A stretch of 64,000 nt of DNA from JBGANR01 sp044222225 (GTDB lineage Bacteria > Actinomycetota > Actinomycetes > Mycobacteriales > Mycobacteriaceae), in NCBI GenBank assembly GCA_044222225.1, contig JBGANR010000013.1, positions 77,726-141,725 of the forward strand. Reading direction: 5' to 3'. Numbering within the stretch: position 1 is the stretch's first letter; each line of letters opens with the position of its first letter. Below are positions 16,801-27,200 of the stretch, in pieces. Made by a program: the position numbers and the translations under genes. A model generated the notes under the pieces. The model made no database searches and was not told the origin of the DNA. It was given only the letters and a program-made list of their open reading frames with translations.

Positions 16801-19800
16801 TGGCCTAAGGTCGGGAAGGGATTCTCAACATTGATAAGCGGCTGCTCAAGAGCCGATACGGTTCTACGTGCTTCCTGGCCTAAGGTCGGGAAGGGATTCT
16901 CAACGGCATGGCCGTGCACGCGTGGTGCGAGTACGTCGACGTGCTTCCTGGCCTAAGGTCGGGAAGGGATTCTCAACACTCGGAATTAGTTTGGTGGTCG
17001 CGACGCAGCGTGTGCTTCCTGGCCTAAGGTCGGGAAGGGATTCTCAACAGCGCCGAGTCCGTCGCCGCCTACCTCGGTGTGGCCAGTGCTTCCTGGCCTA
17101 AGGTCGGGAAGGGATTCTCAACGATCACGTCTGCGTCGCTGAGCGGGGGTGCGTCCAAGGTGCTTCCTGGCCTAAGGTCGGGAAGGGATTCTCAACGGGA
17201 TCATGAATACGCTTGCCGTCATTACCTCCCCGTGCTTCCTGGCCTAAGGTCGGGAAGGGATTCTCAACCGCTGCGTTGGCCGCGTGTATCCGGTCGGATG
17301 CGAAAGGTGCTTCCTGGCCTAAGGTCGGGAAGGGATTCTCAACCGTGTCTATTCCGTCGACATGGACAGTGAAGAGCGGCGTGCTTCCTGGCCTAAGGTC
17401 GGGAAGGGATTCTCAACTGTTCGCGATGTTCGTCATGCCGTTCGTTCAGGCCGTGCTTCCTGGCCTAAGGTCGGGAAGGGATTCTCAACCTCATGGCTCT
17501 GTCCGACGCCGAGCAGCGCGAGCTCGTGCTTCCTGGCCTAAGGTCGGGAAGGGATTCTCAACTACGACCACCCCAAGGTCGCGCGCCTGAGCATGGCCGT
17601 GCTTCCTGGCCTAAGGTCGGGAAGGGATTCTCAACACCGTCGACGACCTGCCCATCACCGACCTGCCGCAGTGCTTCCTGGCCTAAGGTCGGGAAGGGAT
17701 TCTCAACCGGCTGTACGTCGTCCTGCCGGGCACGCCGGGCGGGTGCTTCCTGGCCTAAGGTCGGGAAGGGATTCTCAACTACGCCACCTCGGCGTACTGA
17801 TTGTGATCGAAGTACGTGCTTCCTGGCCTAAGGTCGGGAAGGGATTCTCAACGGCACGGCCGTGCACGCGTGGTGCGAGTACGTCGAGTGCTTCCTGGCC
17901 TAAGGTCGGGAAGGGATTCTCAACGACTTCCTCGTCGAGGATACGATCCTGGCTTTCCACGTGCTTCCTGGCCTAAGGTCGGGAAGGGATTCTCAACAAT
18001 CGCCCCGAGATCACCATCCGAGACGAGGCGTGGGGTGCTTCCTGGCCTAAGGTCGGGAAGGGATTCTCAACTTCGCGTATCAGCACCTGCCTCCTCATCT
18101 CCAGCCGGGTGCTTCCTGGCCTAAGGTCGGGAAGGGATTCTCAACATGTTTAACACGATGACGGTGAAAAAAGAGGACACGGGGTGCTTCCTGGCCTAAG
18201 GTCGGGAAGGGATTCTCAACGTCGATGTGGGCGGCGAACTCGCCGCTGCGGGATGGTGCTTCCTGGCCTAAGGTCGGGAAGGGATTCTCAACACCGTGGG
18301 GCTGCGGTGGCTGGCCAGCTTGGCCGAGGTGCTTCCTGGCCTAAGGTCGGGAAGGGATTCTCAACGAGTGGTCGGCGCCGGACGGCTGCGAACTCGACGA
18401 GTGCTTCCTGGCCTAAGGTCGGGAAGGGATTCTCAACACCTCGGCGTCGCCGTACAGGTCGGTCAGGGTGATAAGTGCTTCCTGGCCTAAGGTCGGGAAG
18501 GGATTCTCAACCACGCCATCCGCTTCGCCGAGGGCGTGCTCGGCATGAGTGCTTCCTGGCCTAAGGTCGGGAAGGGATTCTCAACATGGACGAACTGCGT
18601 GAGCACCGCGACTGGGCGGCGGTGCTTCCTGGCCTAAGGTCGGGAAGGGATTCTCAACGACGGGCGTGTCGCGCTCCAGCAGAACGGATGTCCCGCGGTG
18701 CTTCCTGGCCTAAGGTCGGGAAGGGATTCTCAACGCCGTTTTCGGGGTCCATGTCGTTCGGCAGCGCGACCAGTGCTTCCTGGCCTAAGGTCGGGAAGGG
18801 ATTCTCAACCTCGGCGTGCTCGGGTGGCTCGGCGACAAGGTCATGTGTGCTTCCTGGCCTAAGGTCGGGAAGGGATTCTCAACGTTGCGGTCCGCGGCGA
18901 GGGTGATGCGGAATCCGGGTGCTTCCTGGCCTAAGGTCGGGAAGGGATTCTCAACTTGCCACGGCCCGCCGCCGGGGTCGTCGGGACCGTAGGTGCTTCC
19001 TGGCCTAAGGTCGGGAAGGGATTCTCAACTTGACGGTCAGCGCATTGAAGGCGAATCCTCCGCGTGTGCTTCCTGGCCTAAGGTCGGGAAGGGATTCTCA
19101 ACAGTTGCCCTGAGCGGCTCGAAGCGAGCCGCTGAATGTGCTTCCTGGCCTAAGGTCGGGAAGGGATTCTCAACCCCGAGTGGGTCTACGCGCTCGGCTC
19201 GCGGTACAACGTGTGCTTCCTGGCCTAAGGTCGGGAAGGGATTCTCAACACATCCGGGACAGAGTTCGGGATCATGAATACGCTTGTGCTTCCTGGCCTA
19301 AGGTCGGGAAGGGATTCTCAACGTCGGTGCATCGAGCGAGACGCGCAAGGTCGTGCTCGTGCTTCCTGGCCTAAGGTCGGGAAGGGATTCTCAACTACGT
19401 CGCGCTGAAGAAGGTGGCCGGGTGGGAGACCGTGCTTCCTGGCCTAAGGTCGGGAAGGGATTCTCAACATCGAGGATGTCCCGTTCCTCAAGAGCGAGAT
19501 CGACGTGCTTCCTGGCCTAAGGTCGGGAAGGGATTCTCAACACAGGCCAGCTCCGCTACGCCGCGCCGGGCGAGTTCGAGTGCTTCCTGGCCTAAGGTCG
19601 GGAAGGGATTCTCAACTCCTCCAGCCCGAGCGCCATCCGGGCGAGCGTGTCGTGCTTCCTGGCCTAAGGTCGGGAAGGGATTCTCAACATCAAGCCGATC
19701 CTGGACAAGATCGGATCCGGCTTGTGCTTCCTGGCCTAAGGTCGGGAAGGGATTCTCAACCAGTGCGCGGCGTTGACCTGCGGAAACATCAATCGTGTGC

Positions 19801-22800
19801 TTCCTGGCCTAAGGTCGGGAAGGGATTCTCAACCATCCGTGCGAGAGGGTCCGAGAGATGTCGTCGAGGCGGTGCTTCCTGGCCTAAGGTCGGGAAGGGA
19901 TTCTCAACTCTTTCGGGTCGGGTCGGGTCTACGCGCGTAGCGGTGCTTCCTGGCCTAAGGTCGGGAAGGGATTCTCAACGAGAAGGACATCGCCGCCCGG
20001 ATGACGTAGGTGCCCGTGCTTCCTGGCCTAAGGTCGGGAAGGGATTCTCAACATGACTCACCCCGCAGCGCGCGCAGGACGTCGCGGTAGGTGCTTCCTG
20101 GCCTAAGGTCGGGAAGGGATTCTCAACAGGGACGTGGCCGGCGCGGACGTCGCCGCTGGTGCTGGTGCTTCCTGGCCTAAGGTCGGGAAGGGATTCTCAA
20201 CTTAACAGTCAGCGCATTGAAGGCGAATCCTCCGCCGTGCTTCCTGGCCTAAGGTCGGGAAGGGATTCTCAACTCCTCCAGCCCGAGCGCCATACGGGCG
20301 AGCGTGTCGTGCTTCCTGGCCTAAGGTCGGGAAGGGATTCTCAACGTCGTGTGCGTGTTGACGACGTGCTCGTGCACCCGAGTGCTTCCTGGCCTAAGGT
20401 CGGGAAGGGATTCTCAACACCTGTACGCCGCACGTATGCCCGTCTCCGAGCGGGGTGCTTCCTGGCCTAAGGTCGGGAAGGGATTCTCAACCGCTTGAGC
20501 TCGGCGATGCCGTCGCGCAACGTCAAGTGCTTCCTGGCCTAAGGTCGGGAAGGGATTCTCAACGTGTCCGAGCAGCTCCTCACCGTCCGCGCGCCCGGCG
20601 TGCTTCCTGGCCTAAGGTCGGGAAGGGATTCTCAACGACGCGACCGCCTGGGTGAGGCTGTCCCGCGACGCCGAGGTGCTTCCTGGCCTAAGGTCGGGAA
20701 GGGATTCTCAACGAGTGGAACGACTACGATACCCAGAGCGCGTCGGCGGGTGCTTCCTGGCCTAAGGTCGGGAAGGGATTCTCAACACCGCGACGATGAC
20801 ACGCGCCGACGGCGCCGCGCTCGGTGCTTCCTGGCCTAAGGTCGGGAAGGGATTCTCAACCGCGACACAAGGCCGCTCGTCGCTCTGGCCCGCGAGGTGC
20901 TTCCTGGCCTAAGGTCGGGAAGGGATTCTCAACGACGACATCACCGCGCGCGCTGCGCGGCTGTCGCAGGTGCTTCCTGGCCTAAGGTCGGGAAGGGATT
21001 CTCAACCGGTCAGCTCTCGACAAGGCGAAGCTGCGCCTGGCGGTGCTTCCTGGCCTAAGGTCGGGAAGGGATTCTCAACGTTGCGGAAGGCATAGCGCCG
21101 GGCGCCGAGAAACGGTGCTTCCTGGCCTAAGGTCGGGAAGGGATTCTCAACCTCATCACGGCGTGCTACATCATCATCTTTGGTTGTGCTTCCTGGCCTA
21201 AGGTCGGGAAGGGATTCTCAACACGCCGAGCGCTTTCGCGACGGGCGAGACAAGAGACGTGCTTCCTGGCCTAAGGTCGGGAAGGGATTCTCAACCGGCT
21301 CGGTTTATTCCACGGCGCCGACGACGTTGCCGTGCTTCCTGGCCTAAGGTCGGGAAGGGATTCTCAACTTCGGCGCTGGTGGTCGGGTGACCATCATGTC
21401 GCCGGGTGCTTCCTGGCCTAAGGTCGGGAAGGGATTCTCAACTGGTAGGCGGGTTCGCATTGCAGTAGTTTTGTGGTTGTGCTTCCTGGCCTAAGGTCGG
21501 GAAGGGATTCTCAACCGTTGGGTGGGCCGCGTGTATCCGGTCGGATGCGTAAGTGCTTCCTGGCCTAAGGTCGGGAAGGGATTCTCAACAGTTGCCCTGA
21601 GCGGCCCGGAGAGAGCCGCTGAAAGTGCTTCCTGGCCTAAGGTCGGGAAGGGATTCTCAACAGCACTACTGCGGTAGTTGTCGAATATCCATTGTGCGTG
21701 CTTCCTGGCCTAAGGTCGGGAAGGGATTCTCAACCGGAATTGCGGCGCAATTACGAGGGCGCTGTGGCGTGCTTCCTGGCCTAAGGTCGGGAAGGGATTC
21801 TCAACTTTGTGACCGGCTGGCGGGCCTTTCCGAGAGCGCGGTGCTTCCTGGCCTAAGGTCGGGAAGGGATTCTCAACTTCTCCGGTCTGCTCGATCCGAA
21901 TACATGGATTCGGTTGTGCTTCCTGGCCTAAGGTCGGGAAGGGATTCTCAACGAGCATCATTGCGGCCTGGAAGGTGTGCAGATCGAGTGCTTCCTGGCC
22001 TAAGGTCGGGAAGGGATTCTCAACTGGCGCGACAATGACGAAACGAATCTGAGACGCATGTGCTTCCTGGCCTAAGGTCGGGAAGGGATTCTCAACTCTT
22101 ATCGTACTTCTTCACAACGAAGTAATCGAGCCCGTGCTTCCTGGCCTAAGGTCGGGAAGGGATTCTCAACCGGTAGGCGGCCGCCTGCATGTCGAGGGCT
22201 GCACCCGTGCTTCCTGGCCTAAGGTCGGGAAGGGATTCTCAACTCGCGTACAAGCGCGACTACATCCAGCAGGAGACCGGTGCTTCCTGGCCTAAGGTCG
22301 GGAAGGGATTCTCAACTCGACGCCGGCGTACAGCTTCGCCTTGCGCGGGCGGGTGCTTCCTGGCCTAAGGTCGGGAAGGGATTCTCAACTTCCCCACGAC
22401 CTCCTTGCCGAGCGTGAGGTAGCGTGCTTCCTGGCCTAAGGTCGGGAAGGGATTCTCAACGGGGTGTGCGATAGCGGGTACCGGAGAGTCCGGGGGTGCT
22501 TCCTGGCCTAAGGTCGGGAAGGGATTCTCAACGGGACGGCCGTGCACGCGTGGTGCGAGTACGTCGACGTGCTTCCTGGCCTAAGGTCGGGAAGGGATTC
22601 TCAACCGCAGCTGGTCGGCCTCCTTCCGGTAGGCGGCCGCCGTGCTTCCTGGCCTAAGGTCGGGAAGGGATTCTCAACTTGACACTCGGGTTCCCGAGGC
22701 CAACTACACAGAGTGCTTCCTGGCCTAAGGTCGGGAAGGGATTCTCAACAAGCGCGAGGTGGCGCGCATCGCCGCGGCGAAGGGTGCTTCCTGGCCTAAG

Positions 22801-23503
22801 GTCGGGAAGGGATTCTCAACTCGGTCGAGACCGCGAGCGAGAGCTGCGAGACCGCCGTGCTTCCTGGCCTAAGGTCGGGAAGGGATTCTCAACGATCAGC
22901 TGGTCGAGCGTGTACGACGACTTCGCCGGAGTGCTTCCTGGCCTAAGGTCGGGAAGGGATTCTCAACGTCAAACTTGCGCCGCCAGTCATCTCGACTGGC
23001 CCTGGTGCTTCCTGGCCTAAGGTCGGGAAGGGATTCTCAACACCGTGGGGCTGCGGTGGCTGGCCAAGCTGGCCAAGTGCTTCCTGGCCTAAGGTCGGGA
23101 AGGGATTCTCAACGGGCTGCAGGCCTCGGATGCGTCCCGCGTCTCGGAGTGCTTCCTGGCCTAAGGTCGGGAAGGGATTCTCAACAGCAACACCCCGACG
23201 ACCGGCAGCGGCCCGGGCGTCGGTGCTTCCTGGCCTAAGGTCGGGAAGGGATTCTCAACGTCACAGCGGCGTGCGCCGCCGTACGCGACGTCCGTGCTTC
23301 CTGGCCTAAGGTCGGGAAGGGATTCTCAACCCGCCGAGTCGCACACCCCGGCGGCGCGGTAGATGTGCTTCCTGGCCTAAGGTCGGGAAGGGATTCTCAA
23401 CCACAGCTGCCACGGCAGTGAGTCGTCGGCGGTGACCATGTGCTTCCTGGCCTAAGGTCGGGAAGGGATTCTCAACGGGATCGGGCACGTCGGATTCGGT
23501 GCC
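13821..23503 (+). CRISPR. Type I-C CRISPR array, cas-proximal part
   Basis: Near-perfect 37-nt repeats starting GTGCTTCCTGG and ending GGATTCTCAAC, with spacers of mostly 35-38 nt (period 72-75). Repeats are largely invariant except at about 13,875 and in the scrambled stretch 15,190-15,960. In the plus orientation each repeat folds as a 10-bp stem (CTTCCTGGCC / GGTCGGGAAG, two U-G pairs, loop UAA), leaving an 11-nt 3' segment. Spacer duplicates and near-duplicates are frequent. The part is cut at about 23,503, inside a spacer, by a truncated IS. This stretch holds about 130 repeats by span. Confidence 0.97.
14717..17231 (+). repeat. 1.31-kb tandem duplication of a block of repeats and spacers; first copy scrambled
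   Basis: The spacer series starting at 14,717 recurs in the same order from 16,027, an offset of 1310 bp. The first nine spacers are identical apart from one base loss. From about 15,370 to 15,960 the first copy is noisy: repeats lose a C (CTGGCTAAGG at 15,196, 15,490 and 15,558), others are shortened (15,708; 15,845; 15,910), and spacers are mosaics or blurred versions of clean spacers at 16,680-17,231. The first two spacers also occur a third time at 14,282, one with a T/C difference. Confidence 0.85.
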
Positions 23504-24166
23504 GTGTTCGACCGGAGCGCGGAATCCTGCGACCGTTTTGTTGAACTCGCGTTCCCAGTCGCAGCGTTCACGCCCGCGGGTCTTCTTGATCGGGGTCGTC
23601 GCTGTGGTCGCGATGTAGGCGGAGTCGGCGATCCAGTTCACGTCGGGACGATCGAGGATCTCTTTCCAGCCGCACAGGTCGATGGCTTTGGCGTCGTGTC
23701 GGGATCCCGGGACGGGGTCGGAGACGGCGATGAGCCGGCCGTCGTGGGTGGCGGCGATCTGGACCGAGAGGCACTGGGCGTGATGTTTGCCGGAGTAGTT
23801 GGCCTTCTCCTGCCCGCTGGCGGGCCTGTTACCGGTCGGGACGTGGGTGCCGTCGACCAGCAGGAGGTGTCGCTGCCGTACCGCTTCGGTCAGCGAGATC
23901 CCGGTGAACTGCAGAACCTTGCCGAGCAGTGGAACCATCCGGCGGTAGATGCGAGAGACCGTCGGCTGGGAGACGCGGTAGAGGTCGGCCATGAACATCT
24001 GCGTGGCGTTCTGGCGAAGAAGGATCAACGTCACGACGATCTGCGTGTCGAGACCGAGCGTGTACCCGTCCACACGTGCTCCGGACGACGCGAGAACCTC
24101 CCGCACACGTGCTGTGATCTCGAGAATGTCGTCATGAGACAGGCCGGTGGTAGACTGGTATCGCAT
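23504..24166 (-). pseudogene. IS5-family DDE transposase, C-terminally truncated
   Basis: The frame starts at ATG 24166 with a helix-turn-helix region (DLYRVSQPTVSRIYRRMVPL). The DDE catalytic core follows: LLVDGTHVPTG (first Asp), a GSRHDAKAID block, WIADSAYIA (second Asp) and FRAPVEH, the likely Glu. About 220 transposase residues remain. After VEH the frame runs into spacer and repeats and only stops at 23306, so the last part of the protein (normally some 40-60 residues) is replaced by repeat-derived residues. It is probably inactive. Confidence 0.8.
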
Positions 24167-24277
24167 CGGTCACCTTTGGGTAGAGCTTGAGTGTGGTAAC
24201 CCAATTCTCCCACGAGGTGGCCGATGCTTCAGTTAGCGACACGTCTATGGCCAAGTATCATCACCCGTGAATAACTC
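23504..24277 (-). mobile_element. Truncated IS5-like insertion sequence inside the array
   Basis: Non-repeat DNA interrupting the array. On the right, a repeat resumes at its CCTAAGG (24,278), so the element's end sits next to CTAA inside a repeat. CTAA fits the YTAR target of some IS5-group elements. On the left, transposase sequence ends right after its VEH motif and joins a spacer at about 23,503. The transposase 3' end and that terminal inverted repeat are therefore missing, probably with some repeats. No terminal inverted repeat pair or target duplication survives. Confidence 0.75.
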
Positions 24278-27200
24278 CCTAAGGTCGGGAAGGGATTCTC
24301 AACGACGGCGACGACGCCTTGTCGGCGTCATCGTCACTGGTGCTTCCTGGCCTAAGGTCGGGAAGGGATTCTCAACGATTGATCAAGGGGACGGGCAGCG
24401 GGGCCTCACGATCGTGCTTCCTGGCCTAAGGTCGGGAAGGGATTCTCAACGTCGACCGCGATCCGCACCTGGTCGCGCGGGATCTGTGCTTCCTGGCCTA
24501 AGGTCGGGAAGGGATTCTCAACTCGCGGTGGGCACACGCCGAGGGCCTCGTCGCGTCCGGTGCTTCCTGGCCTAAGGTCGGGAAGGGATTCTCAACAACA
24601 TGAACGGCGTGTGAGTCACGGCACATCGTCAGCCGTGCTTCCTGGCCTAAGGTCGGGAAGGGATTCTCAACGCGAAGTCCGTGCGCGGTATCCCGGCGAA
24701 CCCGTTCGTGCTTCCTGGCCTAAGGTCGGGAAGGGATTCTCAACGTCGTCGTCGAGGGGCAGGTCCATCGCCGCCCACTGTGCTTCCTGGCCTAAGGTCG
24801 GGAAGGGATTCTCAACAAGCTCGACGAGACGATCCTGTACACGGCGCAGCGGTGCTTCCTGGCCTAAGGTCGGGAAGGGATTCTCAACTCCGACCACTGC
24901 ACGAGTTCGTTGCGGTAGAGGCCGTGCTTCCTGGCCTAAGGTCGGGAAGGGATTCTCAACTGGCGGCCGGGTGATCCGCAGCCGTTCCCCGAGCACGTGC
25001 TTCCTGGCCTAAGGTCGGGAAGGGATTCTCAACTTGAACAGGCCCTCGTTCATGAGCTGCGAGACGGTCTGGTGCTTCCTGGCCTAAGGTCGGGAAGGGA
25101 TTCTCAACGAGGAGAACCAGCTTTACAACGGCTCGGGCGTCGGCAGTGCTTCCTGGCCTAAGGTCGGGAAGGGATTCTCAACGATGAGGCGTGGACAGAG
25201 ATCCGATCGGCCAACATGTGCTTCCTGGCCTAAGGTCGGGAAGGGATTCTCAACCCGCTTGAGACGGACGACTGGATCCTCTGCGATGAGGTCGTGCTTC
25301 CTGGCCTAAGGTCGGGAAGGGATTCTCAACTTCAGCGCGGCGTAGAACATCCCCGCGCTGCGGTAGGTGCTTCCTGGCCTAAGGTCGGGAAGGGATTCTC
25401 AACTGCGTCGGCTACCTCACGCTCGGCAAGGAGGTCGCGGGTGCTTCCTGGCCTAAGGTCGGGAAGGGATTCTCAACCTCTCCAGGCCGCGGGCATCGAC
25501 GTCGTCCCGGTGCTCGGTGCTTCCTGGCCTAAGGTCGGGAAGGGATTCTCAACGTCGGTGGCCTTCGCCCGGTCCGCCAACTCTTCGCGGTGCTTCCTGG
25601 CCTAAGGTCGGGAAGGGATTCTCAACGAAACCGAACGCACCTGGAACCCGCCGCCCTGACGTGCTTCCTGGCCTAAGGTCGGGAAGGGATTCTCAACACG
25701 TGAAACCGCCGACCCCGCGGGAGGCGACGCCGGTGTGCTTCCTGGCCTAAGGTCGGGAAGGGATTCTCAACAAGACGTGGCACGACATGGCCGCCCTCAC
25801 ACTCGACGTGCTTCCTGGCCTAAGGTCGGGAAGGGATTCTCAACATCAGCTTCACCAAGGCGGCCGCCGGGGCGTCCTCGTGCTTCCTGGCCTAAGGTCG
25901 GGAAGGGATTCTCAACGCCGGTGGCGTGGTGTCCGGCGGCTGGCCGCCGTCGGGTGCTTCCTGGCCTAAGGTCGGGAAGGGATTCTCAACGTCGACCAGC
26001 CCGACCTGGTGCGGGACGACCCGCGCTGTGCTTCCTGGCCTAAGGTCGGGAAGGGATTCTCAACGAGCAGCGACGACACCGACAGCGCCGGGATGGTCGC
26101 GGTGCTTCCTGGCCTAAGGTCGGGAAGGGATTCTCAACTTCGTGGCGCGCTGCGCGATGACCGCGGCGACGAGCACGTGCTTCCTGGCCTAAGGTCGGGA
26201 AGGGATTCTCAACTCGGAGCGTCACCAGTGACCCTCACCGGCATTCGCCTGTGCTTCCTGGCCTAAGGTCGGGAAGGGATTCTCAACACTGTTGAATGGC
26301 ACGCGTGCGCGTGCTACGCAATAGTGCTTCCTGGCCTAAGGTCGGGAAGGGATTCTCAACCTCCGCGACCGTGATTCGCGCAGCCTCCGACTCGCGTGCT
26401 TCCTGGCCTAAGGTCGGGAAGGGATTCTCAACACGTTCCAGCTCGTCCGGGGTGGGCGGGTATCCGGCGTGTGCTTCCTGGCCTAAGGTCGGGAAGGGAT
26501 TCTCAACGTGCTCGGGATCGTCACAGGAGTCGATCCTGTGACGAGTGCTTCCTGGCCTAAGGTCGGGAAGGGATTCTCAACTGCGTTGGTCATGGCGATA
26601 CCGGCGCGGCGGTTATCGTGCTTCCTGGCCTAAGGTCGGGAAGGGATTCTCAACAAGGACGCGGTCGAGCTTCTGATCGTCTCGTTCGAGTGCTTCCTGG
26701 CCTAAGGTCGGGAAGGGATTCTCAACTAAGCCACACGATGGGAGAAAGCAACAATGTCTAAGGTGCTTCCTGGCCTAAGGTCGGGAAGGGATTCTCAACT
26801 GGCGGCATGCTCGGTGGCGTTGTCGCAGAGGGTGAGGTGCTTCCTGGCCTAAGGTCGGGAAGGGATTCTCAACTCCTGCTTTTTCGGGTCCCACACGTAG
26901 CCGGGCAGTGTGCTTCCTGGCCTAAGGTCGGGAAGGGATTCTCAACGCCTTCGCCGATTCGAACTCCCAACCGTTACCGAGGTGTGCTTCCTGGCCTAAG
27001 GTCGGGAAGGGATTCTCAACGCTGGCCTGGTTGGTCCAGTGGACGAGTCGTCTGGTGCGTGCTTCCTGGCCTAAGGTCGGGAAGGGATTCTCAACGGCGC
27101 TTATGTCGGCCGTTACGTGATCGTCCCCGACGTGCTTCCTGGCCTAAGGTCGGGAAGGGATTCTCAACATCGTCTTACCGGTCGCCTCGCTCATCCTGGC

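Noticed and set aside
23306..24166. A full-length 286-residue transposase
   Set aside because: The last ~65 residues are spacer and repeat translation; the real transposase stops matching after VEH at about 23,504.
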